From positions 3,220,501 through 3,284,500 of the forward strand of contig NZ_CP092183.1 of assembly GCF_023499255.1 (NCBI RefSeq): a stretch of 64,000 nt of DNA, given 5' to 3'. Within the stretch, counting starts at the first letter, position 1; each line of letters starts with the position of its first letter. A program made the position numbers and the translations under genes. The DNA comes from Couchioplanes caeruleus. GTDB taxonomy: Bacteria > Actinomycetota > Actinomycetes > Mycobacteriales > Micromonosporaceae. The notes beneath the pieces were generated by a model that saw nothing but the letters and a program-made list of their open reading frames with translations, was not told the origin of the DNA and ran no database searches. Below, one piece after another: positions 52,001 through 61,296 of this stretch.

Positions 52001-53314
52001 TCATGCACTCATGGGGATGCGGTGCGTCTCAAGGTGGGTCATTACAGTCTGATTTGCCGCCCAGCCGTCTGGGAACTTGACCGTCTCGTAAAGGTGAACA
52101 GGTTCCGTCGATGGGTGGGCGTCGAGCAGCTCGTGAATGCCTACCCGGCCTACGATGACGCAGGCCTGGCGGTGGCGGGACGTCAGCACACACAAGCGGC
52201 CCGCTTCGAGGTGGAAGGCGGTTGCGTCTCGGCGGCCCGACAGCGGATGCAGCACCACCGTCACGTCGTACTCTCGGCCCTGCAGGCGGTTCGCGGTGTC
52301 CACCGTGATGTCGGGCTGATCGGCCAAGGCAGTCCGCAGTGCGGAGACCTGGTCTCGGTGGGCGGCTCCGACGGCGATGCGCGACGGCGTCACCGGGCCT
52401 GACGTCGAGCCCGACCGGGCGACGGGACCTCGTTCCACGAAGCGCCGGGCCACGGCGGCCACGGCGTCGACCGCCTCGGCGTCGGTCCGCATGGTGTGCC
52501 GGGCGGGCAGCTCGAGGTAGCCCCAGCCGGAAGTCGCGGCTTCCTCGAGCACGGCGTCCACGGGCGTCCGGCCGAGGGCCCGTGTCGTGAACGTCAGCTC
52601 CCGCTCACCTGGGCCAGTCCCGGTGCGGAAACCGGTGAACGGGTAGAACGCCGAGGCGATCACATCCTGCGCGGTGCGCGGCAGGCGCCACGAGACAGGT
52701 AGCTGGTGCTCGGGTACGCCGTCGTTGTTGCGGAGCAGGCCGGCCACCGCCGACTGCATCGGGTCCCAGGTGAGTCCCCGCCAGCGATCGTTCTCCACGA
52801 CCGAGAAGGGGTCGAGCTGCCCGGGGTCGCCGACGAACAGGGCTCGCTCGAACAGGCGGGCGATGGCGAGCAGGGCGTCGGAACGCATCTGGTACGCCTC
52901 GTCGACGATGGCCCACTCCCAGGAGCGGTCCTTGACGTACGCCCACTTCGCCGCGGTGGCAATAGTGACCGGGCACCCGGCAAGGTTGCCGGCGTCCTTG
53001 TCGCAGGCGACGTTAGTGAGGCCTGCGACGCGCGCTGACGGTACATAGTCGGCGCTGCTCAAACGCCCGATCAGGGTGGACGGGAGCCGGCCGGCGAGCG
53101 AAGCGGTCAGGTCGTCGACCTGCTCGTTCGTCTGGGCGACGATCATCAGGCGCTCGCCGTCCTCGACCAGTTCGGCCGCGGCGCGCACCACCAAGGTGGA
53201 CTTGCCGGCGCCGGGCGGCGAGTTGACGACCACGCCGCGGTGTTTGCCGGAGCGAAAGTCTTCCAGGATGCGCAGCGTCGCCTGCGAAGCCTCGTAGGCG
53301 GGGTCGAAGGTCAT
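52001..53314 (-). CDS. SF1B (Upf1/Dna2-like) helicase or ATPase
   Basis: 437 residues. P-loop VVNSPPGAGKSTLVVRAA near 35, Walker B WAIVDEAYQM near 138, GDPGQLDPF (motif III), SWRLPRTAQDVI and a C-terminal VDTANRLQGREYDVTVV followed by RLCVLTSRHRQACVIVG are the AAA_11/AAA_12 helicase motifs. Small for this class: the OB-fold 1B/stalk insert is missing. The adjacent upstream protein, rich in beta-strand near its end, may supply it. The start overlaps that gene's stop (ATGA). Confidence 0.85.
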   Translation of the reverse strand: MTFDPAYEASQATLRILEDFRSGKHRGVVVNSPPGAGKSTLVVRAAAELVEDGERLMIVAQTNEQVDDLTASLAGRLPSTLIGRLSSADYVPSARVAGLTNVACDKDAGNLAGCPVTIATAAKWAYVKDRSWEWAIVDEAYQMRSDALLAIARLFERALFVGDPGQLDPFSVVENDRWRGLTWDPMQSAVAGLLRNNDGVPEHQLPVSWRLPRTAQDVIASAFYPFTGFRTGTGPGERELTFTTRALGRTPVDAVLEEAATSGWGYLELPARHTMRTDAEAVDAVAAVARRFVERGPVARSGSTSGPVTPSRIAVGAAHRDQVSALRTALADQPDITVDTANRLQGREYDVTVVLHPLSGRRDATAFHLEAGRLCVLTSRHRQACVIVGRVGIHELLDAHPSTEPVHLYETVKFPDGWAANQTVMTHLETHRIPMSA

Positions 53315-54777
53315 TCCCACACCTCGCGGGCGTCGTCTTCGGTCGGCGTGTAGGGCTTCGGCGGGCCGCCGTGGGTCCACGGGGTTTCCTCGGGCGCCGG
53401 CAGTTCCGGTGAGCGCATGCCATCCGGGAACACGCTGGTGTAGGTCAGTTCTTCGCCGAGCGACGGGACGGTGCCCGGAGCGGCAGTCCCGCCGCGGCCC
53501 ATGCTGTTCTCGATCTGCAGCTCCACGCGGTCGCCGGTGACGCTCAGAATGGTGACGTCCTGCTTCGGGCGGCTGGGGGAGCGAAGTTTCGTCGTGGCGA
53601 GGAGCCGGACCGGGTCACCTGTTCGGACGACGACGCGCGGCCGCAGAATGCGGCGACCCTTGTCAGACACAATCTTGCGATCGGGCTCGACCTCGACCAC
53701 GGTGCCAAAGAAGGCTTCGCCGGTCACTCGGAAGCTCGCCATCACCAACGGGTCGTCGAGAGCGCGCGTGGCGTCATACTCGTTCTGCTCGCGCTCCAGG
53801 CGCTGCAGTCGGCGCGCCGCGGCGACCGCCCCGTCACGACGGGCCTGCGGGAAGCCGCCCCCGCTGACGTACTGGTGGTAGTTGGTGAAATCGGCGCGGT
53901 CGATGGCCCAGCGGTCGGGCACCGTGTCGCCCGGAGGCAGGGTGCGCAGCAGATCGATCGCCTGCCACATCAGCCGCCAGGTGGGCTCGAGCTGCGAGCG
54001 AAGATCGCGTTGCAGTACGGCCAAAGCCCGCTCGTGCTTGCCTTCGTCGTAGAGCCGGATCGCTGGCGCCAGAACCTCGTTGTCGAAGGTGGGGTCCGTG
54101 CTGGGCCCAGCCGGCGGCCAGATCGTCGGATCCTCCGCTTCGAGCGCGGCCACTGGTGCAGGCACGCCAGCAGGCGGCTGAATCCACGCCAACAGGGCAG
54201 CGAGGTTGGCGTCCTCCAACGCGCTCTGCCCAGTCGCCCAGTGCTGGCCCAGGGCGGAAGTCATGGCGACCAGCGCCGATGAGCCGGGGTGCTCCGACCG
54301 CTCACCGAGCCAAGTCAGCCAGCGGCCGAGCAGCGGCACCTGCGGCGAAACGGCATACTCGCCGGTCGTGCGCCGGAAGCGAGTGGACCGGCCGAAGAGG
54401 CGCACGAAGCCGGCGCCAGTAGGGCTGGGCACCAGCATTTGCGGCGCGTCCAAGTAGCGTGTCCTGGATTGCTTGCCGTATGTCTCGACACCCTGGCGCG
54501 GGCGCTCCTCGATGTACTGCAAAATGATGGCGGCGAGCTGATCAGCGAAGGTGAACCGCAGGGTGCGGTTGCGCGGCTGCGGCACGAACAGCATCGTCGG
54601 GTTGTCCCGGTCGGTGCCGATCATTGCTGCGAGCGGCGCGTTGGCTTCGCCGGCCATGGTGAGGGGCACGAAGACCAGGGGATGGTCGCTCAAGTGCAGA
54701 TGGCGGCGGGTGGCGATGGGGTACGCCCGTCCGCCGTCCACGGCGAGGGCTCGGGCGTACGAGGAGATCGCGCTCAT
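53311..54777 (-). CDS. Unknown protein of the Mod/Res operon
   Basis: 488 residues, no recognised family. The first ~270 residues are mixed (DGGRAYPIATRRHLHLSDHPL; FADQLAAIILQYIEERPRQG; LLGRWLTWLGERSEHPG). After a helical section (~290-330) comes a beta-rich region (~345-430: FFGTVVEVEPDRKI, RPRVVVRTGDPVRLLATTKL, VTILSVTGDRVELQIE) that reads like an OB-fold or SH3 barrel. It overlaps both neighbours by ATGA and adjoins a small SF1 helicase. A helicase cofactor or split domain is plausible. No catalytic motif is visible. Confidence 0.7.
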   Translation of the reverse strand: MSAISSYARALAVDGGRAYPIATRRHLHLSDHPLVFVPLTMAGEANAPLAAMIGTDRDNPTMLFVPQPRNRTLRFTFADQLAAIILQYIEERPRQGVETYGKQSRTRYLDAPQMLVPSPTGAGFVRLFGRSTRFRRTTGEYAVSPQVPLLGRWLTWLGERSEHPGSSALVAMTSALGQHWATGQSALEDANLAALLAWIQPPAGVPAPVAALEAEDPTIWPPAGPSTDPTFDNEVLAPAIRLYDEGKHERALAVLQRDLRSQLEPTWRLMWQAIDLLRTLPPGDTVPDRWAIDRADFTNYHQYVSGGGFPQARRDGAVAAARRLQRLEREQNEYDATRALDDPLVMASFRVTGEAFFGTVVEVEPDRKIVSDKGRRILRPRVVVRTGDPVRLLATTKLRSPSRPKQDVTILSVTGDRVELQIENSMGRGGTAAPGTVPSLGEELTYTSVFPDGMRSPELPAPEETPWTHGGPPKPYTPTEDDAREVWE

Positions 54778-55856
54778 GCCGCCACCGACCCGTAGATCTG
54801 CGCCGTGATCTGCAGCATCGCGGCTGCTTCTTCTTCCTCGACCGACGCCATCGCCTTTCCGTGTGCCAGGTCGAGAGCCCGGGCGACGTGCTCGACGCCA
54901 CCGAGTTCCTCACGGACCGTCGTGCCCAGCGCGGACGTGCAACCAGCGGCTTCGTGTCGGCAGAAGTAGGCCATCTCGCAGCTGTTGAGGCACGACGGCG
55001 CGTATCGGGCCTCCATGGTCGAGAGTGCTGTCATGAGCTCGTCGGGGGAGTGGGTGGCGAGATCGAGGCTGAGCCCGTCCGGCAACTGGTCGACGAGAGT
55101 TTCGATCCGGGCGAGGCGGGTGAGCTGGTGGTCCAGGGTGATCAGCTGCTTGCGGACGTCGATCTTGACCGCGGTGGGTTGGTTCGAGAAGTCTTTCGGG
55201 CAGACGAGCACTACCTCGTGCGAGACCGCGGCGTCGCCGAGCAGCCGCCGCAGCGCCAGCACGTAGACCGCCGACTGCCGGGCCGCTGCAGCGGTTTTGG
55301 TGCCGTCAGCCTGGTCGTCGATGATGGCAAACGATTTGATCTCGACGACGTGCAGGACGCCGTTGTGGTGGAAGGCGACCAGATCGGGCTCGAGGTAGAC
55401 GTCGTTGCCGCCGACGTCCAGCCGCAGCAGCGGGTGATCGAGGAAGGTGAGCGGTTCCCGGCCTTCGACGGCGGCCTTCAGAGCTTGACGAGCGCGGGTG
55501 TGCCGCACCTCCTGGCTCGCGTTGCCGCCGACGTCGTTGAGGTCGGTGCTGCCCACCTCTTCGATCTCCAGGCCGAGCACCTCGCGCAGCAGACGCAGAA
55601 GCTCGGCGTATCCGTTGGCCTTGACTTGGGCCTCGAACGAGTTGCCCCGGGTGATGGCGAACTGGGACTGGCCGAATTTCGCCGGGAACCCGATCTGCTT
55701 GGCCAGTGCGTCCTTGTCAACGCCGGCTGCGTCGAGCACGGCCCGCCGTGCGCAGCCCGGGTTTCCGGTCAGAGCGGCCACCGTACGGGCGTTGTGTCGC
55801 TTCGCGGGAGCGGGGCCGCGCAGCTGGTGGAGTCGGTGCGGGGTGTCGTCGGGCAT
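54774..55856 (-). CDS. RecB-like PD-(D/E)xK nuclease with cysteine cluster
   Basis: 360 residues. The nuclease core is LEPDLVAFHHNGVLHVVEIKSF at ~152-172 (D then E-x-K), followed by QSAVYVLALRRLLG, the QxxxY helix of RecB-family nucleases. Cysteines in CLNSCEMAYFCRHEAAGC (~288-305) plus an N-terminal PGCARRAVLDAAG could form the Fe-S clamp of Cas4/AddB-type enzymes. AAGGA lies 7 nt before the ATG. Its stop overlaps the unknown gene. It is probably the nuclease effector of the operon. Confidence 0.8.
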   Translation of the reverse strand: MPDDTPHRLHQLRGPAPAKRHNARTVAALTGNPGCARRAVLDAAGVDKDALAKQIGFPAKFGQSQFAITRGNSFEAQVKANGYAELLRLLREVLGLEIEEVGSTDLNDVGGNASQEVRHTRARQALKAAVEGREPLTFLDHPLLRLDVGGNDVYLEPDLVAFHHNGVLHVVEIKSFAIIDDQADGTKTAAAARQSAVYVLALRRLLGDAAVSHEVVLVCPKDFSNQPTAVKIDVRKQLITLDHQLTRLARIETLVDQLPDGLSLDLATHSPDELMTALSTMEARYAPSCLNSCEMAYFCRHEAAGCTSALGTTVREELGGVEHVARALDLAHGKAMASVEEEEAAAMLQITAQIYGSVAA

Positions 55857-55887
55857 CGTTCGTTCCTTCGCGGAGAACGGAGACGGG

Positions 55888-56682
55888 TCAGGAGCCGGTG
55901 GCCGCGGCGCGGCCCAGCCGGGCGCCGAAAAGTTGTTGTGACGGAGTGAGCTGGTCGATGGCCCGCTTGGCGGCCGCTTCGCGGTGCGACCGATCGGCGT
56001 CGACATGGATGACCAGTTCGGCCTGAGCGGCCTCGGCGACGGCGGCCGGGGTCATAGCGTTGGCGCTGGTGGCGGCTCCCGGGATCGTGGCGGCGAAGCG
56101 CCACAGCAGCCGCCGGGCGTTCGGGCCCGTCTCGCCGAGCCTTTCCAGCTGTTCGGCAAGTCGGGTGGCGGCGGTGAGGAAATCGACCCGCAGGCTGAGC
56201 GGGCCGATGATCCGCGTGGCCATCGGCCACGACGAGACGGCGATCAGCCCGCGCGCAGGCGCGAGGTGGTCGGCCGTCAGAGCGGCGCAGAGATAGTACG
56301 GGCGGGAGTATGGCGCGGACTGGAACGAGCGCTCCTCGTCGCGCCGCAGACTCGTGAGCTTGGTCGGTGTCAGCTCCCCGGTGGCGAACGCTTCGTGTAC
56401 GGCGACGACGAGCTTGGGAGCGGCCGGAGCTCCGAGCAAGGTCAGCGCCTGGTGCACCTGTTCCCGTACGGGAAGAAGTGGCCCGGAAGCGAGCCGCGGA
56501 GCCGGAACCAACGGCGTCTCGTCCGCCAGTTCCTCATCGAGGAGCGCTTCCCACTCGCGCTGTGCCTGACGCAACTGTTTACGCAGGCTGGTAACGCGCT
56601 CGCGGTCGCCGGCGGTCAGCGCTCGCCGCACCTCGGTGCGCAGATCTTCGATCCGCCGATCGAGGGCCTCGACTTGATCCAT
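55888..56682 (-). CDS. Unknown coiled-coil protein heading the operon
   Basis: 264 residues. An N-terminal coiled coil (VEALDRRIEDLRTEVRRALTAG...KQLRQAQREWEALL) is followed by a helical domain beginning LLPVREQVHQALTLLGAPAAPKLVV. TPTKLTSLRRDEERSFQSAP resembles a winged helix that could bind DNA. No named family. First gene of the six-gene leftward operon, 104 bp from the divergent SMC-like start. The intergenic DNA contains TACCGTAC, similar to the dyad before the 59698 gene. Confidence 0.65.
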   Translation of the reverse strand: MDQVEALDRRIEDLRTEVRRALTAGDRERVTSLRKQLRQAQREWEALLDEELADETPLVPAPRLASGPLLPVREQVHQALTLLGAPAAPKLVVAVHEAFATGELTPTKLTSLRRDEERSFQSAPYSRPYYLCAALTADHLAPARGLIAVSSWPMATRIIGPLSLRVDFLTAATRLAEQLERLGETGPNARRLLWRFAATIPGAATSANAMTPAAVAEAAQAELVIHVDADRSHREAAAKRAIDQLTPSQQLFGARLGRAAATGS

Positions 56683-56786
56683 ACCAGTACCGTACAGTCT
56701 TCCAGCAGGTTCCAGCAATCCCCAGTAACTACTCAATGCTGTCCTTCCCCGGGCGGCCCACCGTAACGTCGGCATGGGAGCAGACG

Positions 56787-59219
56787 GTGAGCACGACTCA
56801 CGCACTTCTGGAGCATCTTTTCGACCGTTTGACCGAGCAGCGCACCTCCGATCAGACCGCCGAGGTGGTTCTGGGTGCCTTCGCCGGGGAGTGTCAGCTT
56901 CGCGCCGTGCTCGACGGCGCCTCCGCTGACCTGCCTGCCCGCGAAGGGCAGGCGGCCGAGCAGCGGCACGTTTTCCTCGAGCGCGTCACTGTGACGGGCT
57001 TTCGCGGCATCGGCGCCAAAGCCGCGCTGCACCTGCAGCCGCAACCCGGTCTCACCCTGGTCATCGGGCGCAATGGTTCTGGCAAGTCCAGCTTCGCCGA
57101 GGCCGTCGAGCTCTCTCTCACCGGCGACAGCAAGCGCTGGGCCGAGAACAACCGAATCTTCCGCGAGGGCTGGCGCAACCTGCACCATCCAAACCAGGCG
57201 ACCATTGAAGTCACGGCGCGCCTCGACGGCTCCCCTGTGCCCGTGCGCCTGCGCCGCCGCTGGCGCGACGACGCCACCGAACCCAGCGATGCGGCCGCCG
57301 ACGTCCGCCACGGCGACCAGACGTACGCCGACGTCGACGCTCTCGGCTGGCGCCAGCCCTTGGAGGCGTACCGCCCGCTGCTGACCGCCAACGATCTGGG
57401 CCGGCTCATCTCGTCGCGGCCCAGCGACCTGTTCGACGCGCTCGCGCCGCTGCTGGCCATCGAGCCGATCACCGACGCCGAGAGCCTGCTGAAGCGGATC
57501 AAGCGGGAGCTGGACACCCAGCTCAAGGCGGTGTCCGACCGGCGAAAGTCCCTCCGCCAGGCGCTCGGCGAGGTCGACGACGAGCGTGCCCGCGCGGCGG
57601 CCAAGCTGCTCGCGTCCGTTCGGCCTGCCCTCGACGCCGTGGACCGGCTGCTAGGCAACACGGACGACGTCGACCCTCAGGTGACGGCGTACCGGAGGCT
57701 GGTGAGCCTGCCGCCGTTGCCGCCGGCCGAGGAGATCACCGCGGTGGCGGACACGCTGACGGCGGCTGCGGTCCACGTCGGGGAAGCACCGGACAGCAAC
57801 GTCACCGAGGACATGGCCCGGCTGCTTGAAGCTGCCACCGAACACTACGACGCGCACGGTGGCGGCCCTTGCCCGTTGTGCCATGCCGGCGTGCTGGACC
57901 AGCATTGGCGTACCGACGCTCAAGCGGAACTGGATCGCATCCGCGACGATGCGGCTGCCCGCCGCTCCGCTATGGACGGCCTGGCCGTCGCCCGCCGGAA
58001 GGTTCAGGCACTTCCGGTCGGCGCGGGAGTGCCCACGACGCTGCCGGAGGACTTCCCAGCCGAACTCCGTGAGCGGCTCAGGACGGCATGGGCCGTCTGG
58101 TCGGGTCTCAGCGCCGATGCCGACCCGGAAGCGGTGGCCGCGCATCTCACCAGCACCTACCCACCCTTGCTGCAGACGGTCGCGGCGGTACGCGAAGCGG
58201 CCATCCTTTGGTTGCAGGCGCGTCATGACCAGTGGCGTGACCTCGCCGCCCAGCTGCAGCAATGGCACGCCGACGCCGTCGCGGCGCGTGTTCACGAGGC
58301 TCCGCTGGCGCGCGTCAAGGAGGCCCTCGACTGGTACAAGCCGCTGATCGAGAACCTTCGCACGGAGCAGCTGGCGCCGTTCGCCGCCCGGTCGCAGCAG
58401 ATCTGGGAGGAGCTGCGCCAGGAGAGCAACGTCGAGCTGGCGGGGATGAAACTCGACGGGTCGAGCACCCGGCGGCGGGTCGCGTTCCCGGCCACCGTGG
58501 ACGGCACGGCGACCAGCGCGATGTCGGTGATGAGCCAGGGGGAGATGCAGGCTCTCGGTCTGGCTGTGTTCCTGCCGCGCGCCAGCGCGGACGCCAGCCC
58601 GTTCCGGTTCCTCATCATCGACGACCCGGTGCAGAGCATGGACCCCGCTAAGGTGGACGGGCTCGCCCGGGTCTTCGCCGACCTGGCGCAGACCCGTCAG
58701 ATCATCGTCTTCACCCACGACGATCGGCTCCCGGAGGCCGTCCGTCGCCTCGAGATTGACGCGACCATCTGGGAGGTCGTCCGCCGGGAGAACTCGACGG
58801 TGGAGATCCGCAAGAACATCGACCCGGTGAAGCGCTACCTCGACGATGCTGCGGCTCTGGCTAAGACTCGGGATATGCCGGTCGAGGTCCGCACGCCCGT
58901 CGTCGTGACCTACTGTCGGTCGGCCCTCGAAGCTCGTTTCCACCAGATCATCCGTGCCCGTCGCATCGGGCGTGGCGAACCTCATCGCGATGTCGATGCA
59001 CTGATCGGCCGGGCCCGCACCACGATGCAGGTGGCTGCGCTTGCTCTCTTTGACGACATGGATGCCGGCGGTCAGGTTTTCGGCAAGCTCAACACCGCGC
59101 ACGGCGGGTGGGCGGCCACCGCCCTGCGCACCTGCAAAGAAGGCGCCCACGGCGCCGCCGTCAACGACCCCGAACAGCTTGTGGCCGATGTGGCTCGTCT
59201 CGTTGCGAGGCTGAAATGA
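56787..59219 (+). CDS. SMC/SbcC-like ATPase with zinc hook
   Basis: 810 residues from the GTG at 56787, chosen because GGAG lies 6 nt upstream; an ATG 17 codons earlier is possible. FLERVTVTGFRGIGAKAAL and LTLVIGRNGSGKSSFAEAVEL (Walker A, ~95) begin the head. Coiled coils flank CPLC (~361), a Rad50-like hook. VMSQGEMQALGLAVFLP is the ABC signature, FLIIDDPVQSMDP Walker B (~612) and IIVFTHDDRLPEAV the H-loop. Divergent from the Mod/Res operon and overlapping the next small gene. Probably scans or bridges DNA for the neighbouring nucleases. Confidence 0.85.
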   Translation: MSTTHALLEHLFDRLTEQRTSDQTAEVVLGAFAGECQLRAVLDGASADLPAREGQAAEQRHVFLERVTVTGFRGIGAKAALHLQPQPGLTLVIGRNGSGKSSFAEAVELSLTGDSKRWAENNRIFREGWRNLHHPNQATIEVTARLDGSPVPVRLRRRWRDDATEPSDAAADVRHGDQTYADVDALGWRQPLEAYRPLLTANDLGRLISSRPSDLFDALAPLLAIEPITDAESLLKRIKRELDTQLKAVSDRRKSLRQALGEVDDERARAAAKLLASVRPALDAVDRLLGNTDDVDPQVTAYRRLVSLPPLPPAEEITAVADTLTAAAVHVGEAPDSNVTEDMARLLEAATEHYDAHGGGPCPLCHAGVLDQHWRTDAQAELDRIRDDAAARRSAMDGLAVARRKVQALPVGAGVPTTLPEDFPAELRERLRTAWAVWSGLSADADPEAVAAHLTSTYPPLLQTVAAVREAAILWLQARHDQWRDLAAQLQQWHADAVAARVHEAPLARVKEALDWYKPLIENLRTEQLAPFAARSQQIWEELRQESNVELAGMKLDGSSTRRRVAFPATVDGTATSAMSVMSQGEMQALGLAVFLPRASADASPFRFLIIDDPVQSMDPAKVDGLARVFADLAQTRQIIVFTHDDRLPEAVRRLEIDATIWEVVRRENSTVEIRKNIDPVKRYLDDAAALAKTRDMPVEVRTPVVVTYCRSALEARFHQIIRARRIGRGEPHRDVDALIGRARTTMQVAALALFDDMDAGGQVFGKLNTAHGGWAATALRTCKEGAHGAAVNDPEQLVADVARLVARLK

Positions 59220-59584
59220 TCACTGCCGAGAACTACCTCGCCAGCGCCGCCGACCTCATGATTAAACCGGCCACCGGTACTCGCGGACTCTGGCCGCGGG
59301 CGAGTGCGTGGCTCCTTCGTCTCGCCTTGGAGGCGGCACTGGACCGCTACTGGGAGGCGATGGCCCCCAGCGTGGCGGAATGTCGTAATCGGCGGGCGCA
59401 GCTGATGATGTTGCGGGAGTACGCCGGTGCCGAGACCGCGCAGCGGGCAGCTTATCTGTGGTGGGCGTTGTCGCGGGCTGGACATCATCACGGATACGAA
59501 CTGGCTCTCACGGCCGGAGAGCTCCGGCACCTGCACACCGAGTCGCGTGCCATGGTCGCGACCCTCAGGCAGACGTCGAAGTGA
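59216..59584 (+). CDS. Small helical partner of the SMC-like ATPase
   Basis: 122 residues, nearly all helix (ENYLASAADLMIKPA, WLLRLALEAALDRYWEAM, ETAQRAAYLWWALSRAGHHH). HHHGYELALT recalls His-rich ends but no HEPN RxxxxH pair is clear. The ATG overlaps the SMC-like stop (ATGA), so the two are made together. Function unknown. Confidence 0.75.
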   Translation: MITAENYLASAADLMIKPATGTRGLWPRASAWLLRLALEAALDRYWEAMAPSVAECRNRRAQLMMLREYAGAETAQRAAYLWWALSRAGHHHGYELALTAGELRHLHTESRAMVATLRQTSK

Positions 59585-59643
59585 ACCGTGCTTGTCGCTT
59601 ATTGGACTTCACCAGACACGCCGCGGCCCAGCATAGCCATTGA

Positions 59644-59672
59644 TTGACTTGGACATACGGTTACCGTACGAA
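59644..59672 (+). promoter_or_regulatory. Promoter with operator dyad for the Wadjet-like operon
   Basis: TTGACT (59644-59649), 17 bp, TACGAA (59667-59672). The spacer holds TACGGT-t-ACCGTA (59656-59668), a perfect dyad where a repressor would block transcription. The GTG start follows 25 bp later. Confidence 0.6.
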
Positions 59673-59697
59673 TACGGAAGCGCATGGAAGAGGATAA

Positions 59698-61296
59698 GTG
59701 GACGACCTGTTCGACTTGCCCAGTGGCTCCACCGTGTCAGGGTCACCCGCACCAGCGGAGCTCTCCGTCTTCGACCCCACCTTCCCGGCGCGGGTTGCGG
59801 TGCTCATGCGGTCGCGCCCGATAACCGAAGCGATCATCGCCGCCAATCGGCAGGAGTGGCCAGCGGCCACCTACGACGTTGCGACGTTCGCTCTCGCCGC
59901 CATTGATCTCGTTATCGCCCAGCAGGGCTTCGCGGAGGAGGCCACCTACAACGACGTCGTAGGCGGACTCACCACACTCGCCCGGCGTACCGCACCGGAA
60001 CGGCCCGCTTCGGAACACCGCCGCATTGGCGAGCACACCGTCGACGCACTTCTCAACCGAGGCGAGCGCGAGGCGCCGTTCACCTACAGGATCAGCGACT
60101 TCACCGACAAGGCCCGGAGCCACCAGCGACGGCAGGTGCAGTTTCGGCTGCTGGTTGAACGAGAGGACCCGGTGCGGGGCGAGGTCGTGCTCTACGCAAC
60201 CCGAGACGCGATCAACGCACTGGTGGGTGGGCTCGAGTTCGATGTCGAGGACGAGCAGGTCGCGAACGAAGTGCTGCTGGAACGCCAGCTGGCGAAGGGC
60301 GCGTTCGATGCCGCGGAACGTGCCGCGGTCCGGGCTCGGCTGCTGTCGGTGTCGCTCGCCGAGGACCTTCACGAGCTGATCAAGAATACGCGCAGGGATC
60401 TGCGCGCCGTAATCCAGGAATGGGCGACAGCCGTTCCGCAACGCCTCACCACGGCTCGGGAACACATCGCCGGCCGGATGGAGGCCGAGCACCGCCTGCT
60501 CGCCAAGGTCCGCGAGTCACTGGAATCCGATGATCAGCAGGTGACCATGGCGGCGGCCCGGATCGCCGCGTTGCTCACCGAGTGCTCGCGCCGCCACGAG
60601 GCATTGCACCGGCAGGTCATCGCCGCCCGAGGAGTGTTCCTGGAGGAGCAAGACCGGCAGTCGTTCCGGCCGCCGGCGCTGGGGCACCTACCCGACATCA
60701 GCCGGGAGATCCTTGCCCCATTGCTCGCTCTGGACAGCGAAACTGCGCTGGCGGTCACCGACAGGTGGCTGTCGGACATCACGGGTCCGCGACCTCCGAA
60801 GTTGCCCCGGCTGTACCGGCTGGTCTACGACCTGTGGGCGGTGCGTGACTCCGCCGCCGATGATCGTGACCTCGACGACGATGACGAGGCGGGAGATCCA
60901 GATCCGCCGACGATCGGGCCGCACATTATGGACGCCGCCCGGCGAGTCGTCGTCAGGACTGGCTTGCCCGCTCGTCTGTCGGCCTTGCTTGTTGACGCAC
61001 TGACGGACCCTGGCCTCGACAGCAGCGCTGACCGGCAACGAGCTGCGGAGATCCTGGCGTTGGCCGCGCTGTGGTGCTTCGCACCCGAGGCGACCGACAC
61101 CGAACACACTGCATCGGTCGACTTGACCGCACGGATCTTCGGGCCGCGCGCCGTCGCGGACGCCGATGACCTGAAGGTCGATCTACCGGGCTGGGACGGC
61201 GACGACCTGATCATCGCCCCGCACCCCGAGGCCTTGGCAACCGCTGCCCCGCAACCGGTCACCGAGCATCCATGGAAACACGCGGAGGCGGTATGA
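59698..61296 (+). CDS. Kleisin-like subunit of an SMC (Wadjet JetA/MksF-like) complex
   Basis: 532 residues from a GTG behind GGAAGAGGA. An N-terminal winged-helix-like region (ARVAVLMRSRPITEAIIAANR, TYDVATFALAAIDLVIAQQ) with FTYRISDFTDKARSHQRRQVQFR leads to long helices (~200-330) typical of MukF/MksF middle regions. A C-terminal domain has an acidic stretch at ~400. Gene order kleisin-like, small subunit, SMC with 4-bp overlaps is that of Wadjet/MksBEF, which extrudes and cleaves plasmid DNA. Assignment rests on order, size and helical pattern more than on motifs. Confidence 0.55.
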   Translation: MDDLFDLPSGSTVSGSPAPAELSVFDPTFPARVAVLMRSRPITEAIIAANRQEWPAATYDVATFALAAIDLVIAQQGFAEEATYNDVVGGLTTLARRTAPERPASEHRRIGEHTVDALLNRGEREAPFTYRISDFTDKARSHQRRQVQFRLLVEREDPVRGEVVLYATRDAINALVGGLEFDVEDEQVANEVLLERQLAKGAFDAAERAAVRARLLSVSLAEDLHELIKNTRRDLRAVIQEWATAVPQRLTTAREHIAGRMEAEHRLLAKVRESLESDDQQVTMAAARIAALLTECSRRHEALHRQVIAARGVFLEEQDRQSFRPPALGHLPDISREILAPLLALDSETALAVTDRWLSDITGPRPPKLPRLYRLVYDLWAVRDSAADDRDLDDDDEAGDPDPPTIGPHIMDAARRVVVRTGLPARLSALLVDALTDPGLDSSADRQRAAEILALAALWCFAPEATDTEHTASVDLTARIFGPRAVADADDLKVDLPGWDGDDLIIAPHPEALATAAPQPVTEHPWKHAEAV

